From NCBI GenBank assembly GCA_023416515.1, contig JAEZHP010000052.1:1-40780 (forward strand): a stretch of 40,780 nt of DNA, read 5' to 3'. Shown here piece after piece: positions 18,043 to 27,023 of the stretch. A model generated the notes under the pieces. It ran no database searches. It had not been told where the DNA came from and saw only the letters and a list, made by a program, of their open reading frames with translations. Positions within the stretch are counted from its first letter, which is position 1, and each line of letters opens with the position of its first letter. The translations under genes and the position numbers were made by a program. This stretch comes from Pseudomonadota bacterium. Lineage in GTDB: Bacteria > Pseudomonadota > Alphaproteobacteria > Sphingomonadales > Sphingomonadaceae.

Positions 18043-19593
18043 CCGATTCCGTTGAAAAGCTCCGCCGTTGAAGCGGTGCGCCGCTGCTGATTCATTCGAC
18101 TTGCAGGCGGAGGGCGGCGGCGATGATGGGCGAGCGGCAGGTCGACCAGGCGGCGCTGTTCTATGAGTTCTCGCTTGAGCGGCACGTGCCGCAGGATCAC
18201 CTGCTGAGGGCGATCGCCGCTTCGTCGACCTGTCTGAGGTTCGGCGGGAGCTGGCCCCGTTCTACAGCGCGACTGGCCGTCCTTCGATTGATCCCGAACT
18301 CCTGATCCGGATGCTGCTGGTCGGTTACTGCTTCGGCGTCCGCTCGGAGCCGCGGCTGTGCGAGGAAGTTCACCTGAACCTCGCATATCGCTGGTTTTGT
18401 CGGCTCGGGCTCGACGGCGACGTGCCGGACCACTCGACCTTCTCGAAGAACCGCCACGGCCGCTTCCGCGACAGCGACCTGCTGCGCAAGCTGTTCGAGA
18501 CGGTCGTCCGGCGCTGCATGGCGGAGGGGCTCGTGGGCGGCGACGGCTTCGCGGTCGACGCCAGCCTGATCCGCGCCGACGCCAACCGTCAGCGCTCGGC
18601 GGACGGCGCGGAGGAGGTCGACTGGGACGAGCTGGCGGCGACGCGCCGTTCAGTCCGCGAATACCTCGACACGCTTGACGATGCAGCCTGGGGCGCGGCG
18701 AGCCCGACGACGCCGAAGTTCGTCTCGCGCTCCGATCCGGCGGCGCAGTGGACCGGCGCGCACAAGGGCCACGCCTTCTTCGCCTACGCTACGAACTACG
18801 TGATCGACCTCGACCACGCGATCATCGTCGACGTGGAGGCCACGCGAGCGATCAGGCAGGCGGAGGTCGGCGCGGCGCGAACGATGATCGACCGGACCCA
18901 GGAGCGCTTCGGGCTCTGGCCCGAGCGGCTGGCAGCCGACAGCGCCTATGGTGGCGGCCGAGATGCTCGCCTGGCTGGTCCATGAACGCGGGATCGAGCC
19001 GCACATCCCGGTGTTCGACAAGAGCGCCCGGAGCGACGGCACGTTCAGCCGTTCGGACTTCCCCTACGACCACGCCCGCGATCTTTACACCGGCCCGGCC
19101 GGGAAGGAGCTGAGACCCCGGCAGAGGGTCTACCGGACCTCGGCTCCGCTCGTCGACGACGACGGCATGATCCGCTACCGCGCCAGCAAGTTCGACTGCG
19201 ACGCCTGCTCCCTGAAGCCGCAGTGCTGCCCGAACACGCCGGCCCGGAAGATCCCTCGCTCGATCCATGAGGGCGCTCGCGACATGGCGAGGGACATCGC
19301 GAAGACCGACGCCTACGTCGTCTCCCGGCGCGAGCGGAAGAAGGTCGAGATGCTGTTCGCACACCTCAAGCGCCTCCTGCGGCTCGACCGGCTGCGCCTT
19401 CGAGGGCCATGCGGCGCCCGCGACGAGTTCCTGCTCGCCGCCACCGCCCAGAACCTCAGGAAACTCGCAAAGCTGGTCCCGGCGCCGAGCCCAATCCCTG
19501 CCTGAAGAGCAGCCGGCTTCGCTCGCCCGCCGCTGCGTTCGCCTGAATGAGCAGGTCACGCCGTCCAATCGCGGTCTTCTTCAACGCAATCGG
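18043..19593 (+). mobile_element. IS1182-like insertion sequence (inactive)
   Basis: The element is bounded by near-perfect inverted ends, CCGATTCCGTTGAA at 18043-18056 and the complement of CCGATTGCGTTGAA at 19580-19593 (13 of 14 matching), with weaker similarity continuing inwards. It encloses one transposase frame broken twice. No obvious target-site duplication flanks it. It sits between two convergent operons and interrupts no recognisable gene. Confidence 0.8.
18123..19505 (+). pseudogene. IS1182-family transposase, two frameshifts
   Basis: Three overlapping pieces read as one transposase of about 460 residues. The first (from 18123) gives FYEFSLERHVPQDHLLRAI. After a base loss near 18213 the second gives DRRFVDLSEVRREL, SEPRLCEEVHLNLAYRWFC, VDASLIRADA and LAADSAYG. 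After a base gain near 18952 the third gives EMLAWLVHERGIEPHIPVFD and the C-terminal VEMLFAHLKRLLRLDRLRLR. The zinc-like CDACSLKPQCCP segment and the final H-x-K region are typical. The two indels compensate, since pieces one and three share a frame. Without frameshifting the protein cannot be made. Confidence 0.88.
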
Positions 19594-19629
19594 CGCGAGC
19601 CAGCCGCAGGGACCCTCTACGACTGGCAA

Positions 19630-20511
19630 TCAGCCGGCGACCTGATGCGCGGCCATGATCTCGAGCGCGCGCACCATCCCGGAGTGGTCCCAGCCCTCGC
19701 CCCCGTTCGCCACGCACATCGAGAAAAACTGCTGGGCCAAAGCGGTCGAGGGCAGCGTGACGCCGAGCGTTCGCGCAGTGTCGAGGGCAAGGCGGAGGTC
19801 CTTCTGATGAAGTTTGATGCGGAAGCCAGGATCGAAACTGCGCTCGATCATCCGCGCACCATGAAGCTCAAGAATGCGAGACGTCGCGAGCCCCCCGGTC
19901 ATAGCCTCTCGCACCTTGGCCGGGTCGGCACCGGCCTTCGAGGCGAACAGAAGGCCTTCCGCCACGGCCTCGATGGTGAGCGCGACGATGATCTGGTTCG
20001 CCACCTTGGCGATCTGGCCGGAGCCGACCGGCCCGACATGGGTCACGGCTTTCCCCATCAGCTGGAACAGCGGCCTGACACGCTGAAAGTCGGCTTCTTC
20101 GCCGCCGACCATGATGGAGAGCGAGGCGCTTCTTGCCCCGACCTCCCCGCCGGAAACCGGCGCGTCGAGGTAGAAGCAGCCCGCCGCCGAGATCCTGGCC
20201 GCAAAAGCCTTGGTGTCGATCGGCGAGATCGAACTCATGTCAATTACGGTCTTGCCCGGCGAGAGACCCGCCGCGACGCCTTCTTCCCCGAACAACGCCT
20301 CCTCGACATCCGACGTGTCGGGCAGCATGAGGATGATGATTTCGGCCTTCTCGGCGACTTCCTTGAGTGTCGCGCATGACGTTCCGCCCGCGGCCAGCAA
20401 CTCCTGCGGAACCGCGCGCCGCGTCTTCAGAAACAGGACGTGGCCGGCCCTGATCAGATGCCCGGCCATGGGCTTGCCCATGATGCCGAGGCCGACGAAG
20501 CCGACGTTCAC
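19630..20511 (-). CDS. 3-hydroxyisobutyrate / tartronate-semialdehyde reductase family (GarR-like)
   Basis: A 293-residue beta-hydroxyacid dehydrogenase. It starts with GTG at 20511, overlapping the reductase stop (GTGA), giving the family N-terminus MNVGFVGLGIMGKPMAGH. The Rossmann motif is GLGIMG (7-12), the substrate loop DAPVSGGEVGA (116-126) and the catalytic lysine K169 in GQIAKVANQ. Such enzymes reduce 2-hydroxy-3-oxopropionate (tartronate semialdehyde) or related 3-carbon acids with NAD(P)H. It is the last gene of the minus-strand oxygenase operon and probably handles a C3 product of the pathway. Confidence 0.87.
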   Translation of the reverse strand: MNVGFVGLGIMGKPMAGHLIRAGHVLFLKTRRAVPQELLAAGGTSCATLKEVAEKAEIIILMLPDTSDVEEALFGEEGVAAGLSPGKTVIDMSSISPIDTKAFAARISAAGCFYLDAPVSGGEVGARSASLSIMVGGEEADFQRVRPLFQLMGKAVTHVGPVGSGQIAKVANQIIVALTIEAVAEGLLFASKAGADPAKVREAMTGGLATSRILELHGARMIERSFDPGFRIKLHQKDLRLALDTARTLGVTLPSTALAQQFFSMCVANGGEGWDHSGMVRALEIMAAHQVAG

Positions 20512-21485
20512 GACCGCGCCTCGGGATCGAGCTTGATGCGTCCCGACTTCGGGCGCGACACGCAGATCATCATCCATTTGCCCTGCTCGTCCTCGGTGAG
20601 CACGAAATCCTGATGATCCACGACGCCCTCGAGCAGGCGGGTCCTGCAGGCGCCGCAGGTTCCGGCTTCGCACGAGCTCTCAACGTCGTGCCCGTGATCC
20701 CGCAGGACGTCGAGCACCGACTGGTCGGCGCGCAGCGGAAGGACCGCGCCGGAGCCCGCGATCTCGACCTCGAGACCGGTCGAAACGCCAGCCCCGGCGA
20801 CTTGAGGAAGCGCGGGCGCGGCGAAGCTTTCGAAATGCAGCCTGTAGCGCCGCTCAACCGGCGTCGCCTCGCGCAGCGCCGCGATCATCCCGACCGGGCC
20901 GCAACAATAGAATTCGGTCCCTATAGGTTCGCTTTCGACGAGGCGGCGGAGGTCGAGACCGTCCGCCGGATCTCCGCCGTCGAGGTGGACCCGGAGCCTG
21001 TCGCCGCAGATTTCCTCGGCCTCCTCCATGAAGGCCAGAGCCTCGCGCGTGCGGCCGCAATAATGCAGCGCGAAATCCGCGCCGCGCTCAGAGAGGGTGC
21101 GCGCCATCGCGATGATCGGCGTCACGCCGATGCCGGCGCCGACCAGGACGTAGCGCTTGGCGTCCTCGACCAGTTCGAAATGGTTGACCGGCGGTGACAT
21201 GGCGATCACGTCGCCGACGCGCACCGTCTCGTGCAGGAACCGGGAGCCGCCGCGACCGGATCGCTCGAGCTTCACCGCGATTTCGTACCGGTCGGTCTCG
21301 CCCGGCCGGTTGTGCAGCGAATAGGGCCGCGCGAGGCCGCCGGGCAGCCTCAGCTCGACATGGGCGCCTGCGGTGAAGACCGGCAACGCGCCGCCGCCCG
21401 CGGGCCTGAGCTCGAATGAATGGATGTCCGGCCCGCGGTAGGAGATCCGCGTCACGCGGACGTCGATCAACGTCTCGGCGCTCAT
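20508..21485 (-). CDS. PDR/VanB-family oxidoreductase (flavin plus 2Fe-2S ferredoxin)
   Basis: A 325-residue electron-transfer protein: ferredoxin-reductase-like flavin and NAD domains (RPYSLHNR at 53-60; YVLVGAGIGVTPIIAMAR) and a C-terminal plant-type 2Fe-2S domain with cysteines at about 272, 277, 280 and 308 (SSCEAGTCGACR and MMICVSRP). This class is the one-component reductase of Rieske oxygenases such as phthalate dioxygenase and vanillate demethylase. It almost certainly feeds electrons to the Rieske protein encoded at 22826-24223. Confidence 0.93.
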   Translation of the reverse strand: MSAETLIDVRVTRISYRGPDIHSFELRPAGGGALPVFTAGAHVELRLPGGLARPYSLHNRPGETDRYEIAVKLERSGRGGSRFLHETVRVGDVIAMSPPVNHFELVEDAKRYVLVGAGIGVTPIIAMARTLSERGADFALHYCGRTREALAFMEEAEEICGDRLRVHLDGGDPADGLDLRRLVESEPIGTEFYCCGPVGMIAALREATPVERRYRLHFESFAAPALPQVAGAGVSTGLEVEIAGSGAVLPLRADQSVLDVLRDHGHDVESSCEAGTCGACRTRLLEGVVDHQDFVLTEDEQGKWMMICVSRPKSGRIKLDPEARS

Positions 21486-21489
21486 GGCG

Positions 21490-22365
21490 TCACCCGCCGA
21501 AAAACGGTTCGGGAAGGCCGGGAACGTCGACGTCGATCGCGAAGATCGCTCCGGCGAGCGGCTGCTTCCTGAGGTCGGGCGCGGCGATGGGGTAGGTCGC
21601 TGTTGTGACGTAGAGGGTCTTGAGGTCTTCGCCGCCGAGGCAGCACATGGTCGGCCGCTGCGCGGGGAGCCCGATCACCCGGTCGATCACGCCATCCGGC
21701 GAATAGCGGGCTACGCGCCAGGCGCCGACATGGGCGATCCAGTAATAGCCCTCGACGTCGATGGCCGCGCCGTCCGGCCGGCCCTCCTGGATGTCGACGC
21801 GCAGGAAGACACGCTGGTTGGCGATCGCGCCGGTCTCGGCGTCGAGGTCCCACGCCCAGACGTAATCCTGGCGGCTGTCGGAATGGTACATGGTTCGGCC
21901 GTCGGGGCTGAAAGCCAGCCCGTTCGAGCAGATCAGCTTGTCCATCATCCGCTCGCAGCGCCCGTCCGGGTCGTAGCGGAAGAGCGACGAGATGCGCTTG
22001 TCCATGCTCTCGACCACGGTGCCCGCCCAGAACCGGCCGAACGGGTCGCAGCGGCCGTCGTTGAAGCGCGTTCCCGGGTTGTCGACCTCGAAGTCGAAGA
22101 CGCGGCGCGCCCTCGGCTCGCCTTCGAGGTCGACGAGAAAAATGCCGGACTGCATGCCGGCGATGAGCCCGCCGCCGCGGCGGAACCCGAAGCAGCCGAT
22201 CCGCTCCGGCATCGGCCATTTGCGGATGTCGCCGGTCGCGGGATCGAAGCTTGAGATCGAGGGCTCGTGGATGTCGACCCAGTAGAGCCGCTTCTCGACC
22301 GGGTGCCAGCGCGGGCACTCCCCGATCTCGCAGCGCACGTCGATGGCAGGTCTCATTTCGTTCAT
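21490..22365 (-). CDS. SMP-30/gluconolactonase/LRE family hydrolase
   Basis: A 291-residue six-bladed beta-propeller lactonase. Metal ligands typical of the family are present: E16 (EIGECPRWH), N102 (TRFNDGRCDP), N148 (CSNGLAFSPDG) and D198 (GRPDGAAID). Relatives hydrolyse sugar or organic-acid lactones. It begins 4 bases upstream of the reductase gene in operon order and may open a lactone or cyclic product of the oxygenase step. The substrate is unknown. Confidence 0.9.
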   Translation of the reverse strand: MNEMRPAIDVRCEIGECPRWHPVEKRLYWVDIHEPSISSFDPATGDIRKWPMPERIGCFGFRRGGGLIAGMQSGIFLVDLEGEPRARRVFDFEVDNPGTRFNDGRCDPFGRFWAGTVVESMDKRISSLFRYDPDGRCERMMDKLICSNGLAFSPDGRTMYHSDSRQDYVWAWDLDAETGAIANQRVFLRVDIQEGRPDGAAIDVEGYYWIAHVGAWRVARYSPDGVIDRVIGLPAQRPTMCCLGGEDLKTLYVTTATYPIAAPDLRKQPLAGAIFAIDVDVPGLPEPFFGG

Positions 22366-22446
22366 CGCTTGTCCCGAGCGCCGCCGTTCGCGCCCGAGGG
22401 AGCGCCCGACTATTACGTGGTCAGGTGGTCGGCGAAGCCGGGCCGC

Positions 22447-22833
22447 TCAGGCCCGGCTCACCACCAGGTCGATCTCGACGTCGCAGCCGCGGGCGAGGCC
22501 CGTGACCCCGACGCAGGTCCGCGAAGGAAGCTGGCCCGGGGCGAACTGCCGCGCGTAGATCGTGTTCATGCGCTCGTAGTGGGCGTCGAACCGGGTCAGG
22601 AACACGCGGGCGTTCACGATCGTGCCGCCGGAGAAGCCGGCCCGCTCCATCACCTGCCGCAGGTTGGCGAAGATGGTTTCGGTCTGCGCCTCGATGCCTT
22701 CCGGCACGGAGCCGTCGGGGAGGATCGGCATCTGCCCGGTAACGAACAGCAGGTCGCCGACCTCGACCGCGTGGCTGTAGGGCGCGACCATCTCGGGTCC
22801 GCCGTCGAACACGTGGAACACGGGCTTAGACAT
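22447..22833 (-). CDS. RidA family protein (YjgF/YER057c/UK114)
   Basis: A 128-residue RidA-type protein. Start ATG at 22833 gives MSKPVFHVFDGGPEM; the open frame further upstream lies inside the oxygenase gene. Conserved pieces are LLFVTGQMPILPDG, ANLRQVMERAGF, VFLTRFDAHYERMN and LPSRTCVGVTGLARGCDVEID. The arginine of PSRTCV is the usual ligand-binding Arg. RidA proteins hydrolyse enamine/imine intermediates; members in catabolic operons act as specific deaminases. It overlaps the Rieske gene by 8 bases, suggesting the pathway makes an imine or enamine, so the substrate probably contains nitrogen. Confidence 0.92.
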   Translation of the reverse strand: MSKPVFHVFDGGPEMVAPYSHAVEVGDLLFVTGQMPILPDGSVPEGIEAQTETIFANLRQVMERAGFSGGTIVNARVFLTRFDAHYERMNTIYARQFAPGQLPSRTCVGVTGLARGCDVEIDLVVSRA

Positions 22834-24223
22834 GGGCGGCCTCCATCGCGAGCGCGGGCGCGCTCGGCGCGTCCGGATAGAACGCGCCGTCGGCCTGCAT
22901 GGTCCGCACCGCGCGCTCCATCTCAGCCTGCCGTTCGCCGAGCGGGATCGTGTCGCTCGCGATGATCGCCTCGCAGATCTTGTGGCCGAAGCTCGCGATG
23001 ACCTTCGTGTCGTCGCCGTCGATCTTCGGCACATTCAGGATCGTCTCGTTGTTGTAGGTGGGGACGATCTTGTCGCCGTAGCGGCGCGGCTGCTCGGGCA
23101 GCGCTCCGGTCGTCTGAAGCTTCCGGATGCCGTTGCGGATCTGGCGTCGGACCTGGGCGACGCCCTTGTCGGTCCAGCACAGGTTCTCGCTCTTGTGGTT
23201 GGTGATCGGGCCCTGCGCGACCATCGCGTCCCAGTCGCCCGGGCTCTTCTGGCGCTCGCGATAGGGCCGTTCGTTAGTCTGGCCCATCAGGTCGATCCTC
23301 CCGAGGCCGATATCCTGCTCGCGGCCCTCGTGCCGGGGGTCGATGACGTCGTTGAAGTGGCGCACGCCGATCACGAGGCAGTTGGTGTCGTCGACCGGCG
23401 TGATCCAGCGGGTGAACGCCGCGCAGAGCGCGAACTTCTCCTTCGAGCCGTCGACGAAGCCCGAGCCGAACTGCGCGACGTTCGGCAGGATCGAGTCGCT
23501 TGCGCGGATCCAGAGGTTCTCGCCGCAGCGGCGCGTGGCGACCGACAGGAGGCCGAGGGGCGTCTCGATGAACTCGAGCGTCGGCAGTTCCGCGAATGCC
23601 GGCGTGAACTGCACGCCCGTGACGATCGAATGCAGATAGGCGGTGTGAATCGGGTCGGCCGAGTTCTCGTGCACCTGCAGCCAGTTGCAGGGCATGTCGA
23701 GCTTGTACGCGACGAGCTTATTGCCGTCCGGCCAGGTCAGTGTGTCGTAGACGGGGAATTCCGGCGTCTCCGCCGGCGGGCCCATATAGGCGAAGATCAG
23801 CCCGGCATATTCATGGGTGCGGTAGGCGCCGTGGCAGAGCGTCTCCTTCAGGCGACTGTTCGGCGGCTCGCTCGGCGTGTCGATCACAGTGCCGTCGATG
23901 TCGAAGGCCCAGCCGTGATAGGCGCAGCGGATGCCGTGCTGGCCGATGATGCCGTATTCGAGCGAGGTTCCGCGATGCGGGCAGCGCTTGTGCACGAGGC
24001 CCACGCGGCCGCTCTTGTCGCGGAACAGGACCAGGTCCTCGCCCAGCACGCGCACCGGCATCGGCGCATCCTTCAGCTCGGAGATCATGGCGATCGGCTG
24101 CCAGAACCGGCGCAGATACTCGCCGCAGGGGCTGCCGGGGCCGACCCGCGTCAACTCGGCGTCGTCCTCGTAGGGAGCCTGCGCGTGATAGCCGCCGAAG
24201 GGCGGTCGTTTCGCCTTGGACAT
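22826..24223 (-). CDS. Rieske non-heme iron oxygenase, alpha subunit (phthalate-dioxygenase-like)
   Basis: A 465-residue oxygenase. The Rieske centre is C81-x-H83 (KRCPHRGTSLEYG) and C100-x2-H103 (IRCAYHGWAFD). The mononuclear iron site is in HENSADPIHTAYLHS (D190, H193, H198). No beta-subunit gene is nearby, which fits the homotrimeric phthalate dioxygenase / O- or N-demethylase group. With the PDR-type reductase it would hydroxylate or demethylate the substrate imported by the adjacent ABC system. The substrate is not identifiable from motifs. Confidence 0.93.
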   Translation of the reverse strand: MSKAKRPPFGGYHAQAPYEDDAELTRVGPGSPCGEYLRRFWQPIAMISELKDAPMPVRVLGEDLVLFRDKSGRVGLVHKRCPHRGTSLEYGIIGQHGIRCAYHGWAFDIDGTVIDTPSEPPNSRLKETLCHGAYRTHEYAGLIFAYMGPPAETPEFPVYDTLTWPDGNKLVAYKLDMPCNWLQVHENSADPIHTAYLHSIVTGVQFTPAFAELPTLEFIETPLGLLSVATRRCGENLWIRASDSILPNVAQFGSGFVDGSKEKFALCAAFTRWITPVDDTNCLVIGVRHFNDVIDPRHEGREQDIGLGRIDLMGQTNERPYRERQKSPGDWDAMVAQGPITNHKSENLCWTDKGVAQVRRQIRNGIRKLQTTGALPEQPRRYGDKIVPTYNNETILNVPKIDGDDTKVIASFGHKICEAIIASDTIPLGERQAEMERAVRTMQADGAFYPDAPSAPALAMEAAHV

Positions 24224-24244
24224 GGGCTTATCCGTTCTTGAGGA

Positions 24245-25036
24245 TCAGGCGGCGGCCGACGCGCGGCGCCGGGCGCGCCATGGCACGCAGACGCGCTCCG
24301 CGAGCGCGACCCCGTAGAAAAGCGCGAGACCGATAAGGGAGAGGACGCACAGCGCCGCGAACATCCGGACGATGTCGAACTGGCCCTGGGCAACCAGGAT
24401 CATGTAACCGAGGCCGCGATTGGCGGCGACGAACTCGCCGATGATCGCGCCGATGAGCGACAGCGAGATCGCGACCTTCATGCCGGCGAACAGCGACGGA
24501 AGCGCCGAGGGAAACCGGATCTTCCAGGTGATCGCGAAGGCCGAGCCGCGGGCTGACCGCCCGAGCTCGATCATCTCCGGATCCACGGATTTCAGGCCGT
24601 GCACCATGTCGATCACGATCGCGAACAGGGCGATCATCGCCGCGATGCCGATCTTGGGATTGAGGCCCGTGCCCATCCACACGATGAACAGCGGCGCGAT
24701 CGCGACCTTCGGCACGCTGTTGAGAGAGACCAGCAGCGTATAGAGAGTCTGCTCGACGAACTTGAACTGGACGATGATCACCGCGAGCGCGACGCCGATC
24801 ACGACCGCGAGCAAGAACCCGCCGACCGTCGCCTGAAGCGTGTAAAGCGCGTTGGCCACGAAAAGAGCGGGCTCTTCCGCAATCGACGCAGCGATGCGCG
24901 ACGGCGCCGGAAGCAGGTATTCCGGCAGGGAGAACAGGTCGACCGCTGCCTCCCACAGCGCGACCGCGCCAGCGAGGACGGCCACGGGCAACAGGACTTC
25001 GCGCAGACCGGACGGCGAGAGCTTGAAGCCGCTCAT
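24245..25036 (-). CDS. ABC importer permease (SsuC/TauC/NitT type)
   Basis: A 263-residue membrane permease with six or so hydrophobic segments and the LNSVPKVAIAPLFIVWMGTG segment characteristic of the nitrate/sulfonate/taurine group. The EAA-like loop is near residues 155-175. Its start codon is at 25036, one base from the ATPase stop (overlap), so the pair is co-translated. It imports a small organic molecule with the neighbouring ATPase and binding protein. Confidence 0.9.
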   Translation of the reverse strand: MSGFKLSPSGLREVLLPVAVLAGAVALWEAAVDLFSLPEYLLPAPSRIAASIAEEPALFVANALYTLQATVGGFLLAVVIGVALAVIIVQFKFVEQTLYTLLVSLNSVPKVAIAPLFIVWMGTGLNPKIGIAAMIALFAIVIDMVHGLKSVDPEMIELGRSARGSAFAITWKIRFPSALPSLFAGMKVAISLSLIGAIIGEFVAANRGLGYMILVAQGQFDIVRMFAALCVLSLIGLALFYGVALAERVCVPWRARRRASAAA

Positions 25037-25875
25037 CAGGCGTGCCTCAAGACGCCGAGGTGCTCGAAGGTGCGTCGCACCTCGCCGCGATATTCGACGA
25101 ACTCGCGCGTCTCGCGGACCGACAGCGGCCGAGGCCGCGGCAGATCCACATCGAGAACGAGGGCGATGCGACCGGGCCTGCGGTCCAGCACCACCACCTG
25201 ATCGCCCAGGAAGATGGCCTCGTCGATGTTGTGGGTGATGAAGACCGTCGTCGCCCTGGTCCGGAGCGTGTTCGCCTGCAGCTCCAGATTCAGGTCGTCG
25301 CGGGTGAAGGCGTCGAGAGCCGCGAACGGCTCGTCCATCAGCAGGATCTCGGGGTCGCCCAGCATGGCGCGGCAGATGGAGACGCGCTGCCGCATGCCGC
25401 CCGACAGCTCCGACGGGTAGCGGTCGTGGAAGGCGCCGAGCCCGAAGATCTCGAGGAGCTGGCGCGCCCGTTCAATCCAGGCCTTGCGTTTCTGGCCGCG
25501 GAATTCGACGAGCAGCAGAACGTTGTCCAGCACCGTGCGCCACTCGAGCAGCACGTCGCGCTGGAACACCATTCCGAGATCGCCCGGAGGGCCGCTGATC
25601 TCCCGGCCGTCGATGATGACGCCGCCGGCGTCGGCGGCCTCCAGGCCCGCGACGCAGCGCATCAGGGTGCTCTTGCCGCAGCCGCTCGGGCCGACCACGC
25701 TGACGAAGGCCCCGCGGGGGATCTTCAGCTGGATGTCGCGGAGCGCCTCGATCCGACCTTTAGATGATCCGTAGGACTTCGACAGATGGTCGATCACGAT
25801 GTGCGGCTGCTCCGTCGCGGTTGACGCCGCTGTGTCCACCTCGCGCGTCCGGAACCGATGCACGACCGCCGTCAC
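25036..25875 (-). CDS. ABC importer ATP-binding protein (SsuB/TauB type)
   Basis: A 279-residue ABC ATPase with Walker A GPSGCGKST near residues 62-70, signature LSGGMRQRVSICRAM, Walker B ILLMDEPFAALDA and switch histidine in VFITHNIDEAI. The group serves sulfonate, taurine, nitrate and aromatic-compound importers. It overlaps the binding-protein gene by 4 bases (ATGA) and the permease gene by one base. Confidence 0.92.
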   Translation of the reverse strand: MTAVVHRFRTREVDTAASTATEQPHIVIDHLSKSYGSSKGRIEALRDIQLKIPRGAFVSVVGPSGCGKSTLMRCVAGLEAADAGGVIIDGREISGPPGDLGMVFQRDVLLEWRTVLDNVLLLVEFRGQKRKAWIERARQLLEIFGLGAFHDRYPSELSGGMRQRVSICRAMLGDPEILLMDEPFAALDAFTRDDLNLELQANTLRTRATTVFITHNIDEAIFLGDQVVVLDRRPGRIALVLDVDLPRPRPLSVRETREFVEYRGEVRRTFEHLGVLRHA

Positions 25876-26876
25876 TGCGAAGCGCTTTCCAGGGCGGCGT
25901 TGCTGAAGTAGTCGCCAGGCTTGCTGCCCGCCGGAACCAGGCTCGCCTTCTCGAGCGTGGCTATGACGCGCTTCCAGTCTTCGTCGGATTGGACGCCCAG
26001 CGGCAGCGAGGCTGTGTTAGGCGTCCGGAAATACTTGATGTGCTCGCGAACCGAGGTGACGAGCTGCTCGCGGTCCAGCTTCGCGTCCGGCCTCTGCTTC
26101 ATGATGATCGAGGCCGCTTCGTCATAAGCGGCTTCGCCGCCGTCGATGATCTCCTGCCAAGCCTGGAAGTAGGCCTTCGCGAGCCCCCTGATCGCCTCGC
26201 CGCGCGATTTGAGCACGTCCTCGCGCACCACCAGGCCGTAGGAGGGCAGATCAAGTCCGAAGTCGCCGAACAGGATGTATTCGGAAGGCCGTGCCTTGAG
26301 GACGTAAGGCATTCCGAACGGGATGGACATGACCATCGCGTCGCCGCGCCCCGAGGCGTAGGTGGGGATCTTCGAGGCAGCGTCGACGCTGACGAGTTTG
26401 ACCTTGTCGCGGCTGGTGTCCCCGGCCTTCAGAAAGGGATCGATGAAGGGGCCCTCGAACGAGGTCGCCGTGTAGACCACCTCCTTCCCCTCGAGATCCT
26501 TCGGTGTCCTCAAGCCGGATCCGGCGGGGACGAACACGCCGATCGAGGTCTTCTGGATGAGGCCGCCGACCGAAACGAGCTTCATGCCCTTGCCGCGGCC
26601 GATCGCCATGACGGACAGATCGGCGTGGCCGACGTCGAACTGGCCGGCGTTGATCAGCTGGACGGTCGTCGACGATCCGTTGCCGTCCTCGAACGAGATC
26701 TCGACTCCGTTCTTGGCGAAGAGGCCCTTCTCCGTCGCCCAGCGCCAGCCCGCCTGCAGGCCGCTTACCGACCAGCTGTCCCGCACCGAAAGCTTTTCGA
26801 GCGCCGAAGCCTCGCCACAGGCGGCGAACAGCATCACGCCGACAAGAGAGACTGTGGATCGGAACCTGCTGGCCAT
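25872..26876 (-). CDS. ABC importer substrate-binding protein (SsuA/THI5-like)
   Basis: A 334-residue periplasmic binding protein. The N-terminal 26 residues form a secretion signal ending near EASALEKL; a cysteine in LFAACGEAS could alternatively be a weak lipobox. The mature protein shows the THI5/SsuA pattern: WSVSGLQAGWRWATEKGLF, GSSTTVQLINAGQFDVGHAD and a long C-terminal helical domain. It is the first gene of the minus-strand operon, with its promoter in the gap shared with the LysR gene. The ligand is unknown; this family binds sulfonates, pyrimidine precursors and aromatic acids. Confidence 0.9.
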   Translation of the reverse strand: MASRFRSTVSLVGVMLFAACGEASALEKLSVRDSWSVSGLQAGWRWATEKGLFAKNGVEISFEDGNGSSTTVQLINAGQFDVGHADLSVMAIGRGKGMKLVSVGGLIQKTSIGVFVPAGSGLRTPKDLEGKEVVYTATSFEGPFIDPFLKAGDTSRDKVKLVSVDAASKIPTYASGRGDAMVMSIPFGMPYVLKARPSEYILFGDFGLDLPSYGLVVREDVLKSRGEAIRGLAKAYFQAWQEIIDGGEAAYDEAASIIMKQRPDAKLDREQLVTSVREHIKYFRTPNTASLPLGVQSDEDWKRVIATLEKASLVPAGSKPGDYFSNAALESASQ

Positions 26877-26992
26877 GTCACGCGCTCCCGGTTGGCGACA
26901 GGGACAGGCCGGATCGCCTGAGCCGCCACTGACGAGCGACAGTGTGCGTTGCTGTTAGGAGCAGTGTAAATTTCGGAATGGGGAACGTCGGT

Positions 26993-27007
26993 CTCGGAAA
27001 ATCCGAG
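26993..27007. promoter_or_regulatory. Palindromic site in the divergent LysR / oxygenase-operon promoter
   Basis: CTCGGA-AAA-TCCGAG is a perfect 6+6 inverted repeat 16 bases before the LysR start. The 147-base gap is comparatively AT-rich around 26955-27000. Its position fits an autoregulatory LysR site, but the motif does not show the usual T-N11-A form clearly. Confidence 0.45.
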
Positions 27008-27023
27008 CGCAGGTGATGAGATA

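Noticed and set aside
18043..19593. Target-site duplication around the IS element
   Set aside because: The bases outside the inverted ends (ATGA on the left, CGCG on the right) do not match.
22832..24241. A 469-codon open frame on the plus strand opposite the Rieske oxygenase gene
   Set aside because: It is the antisense shadow of a clear oxygenase gene in GC-rich DNA; its translation is low-complexity, rich in R, D, V and A, with no family motif.
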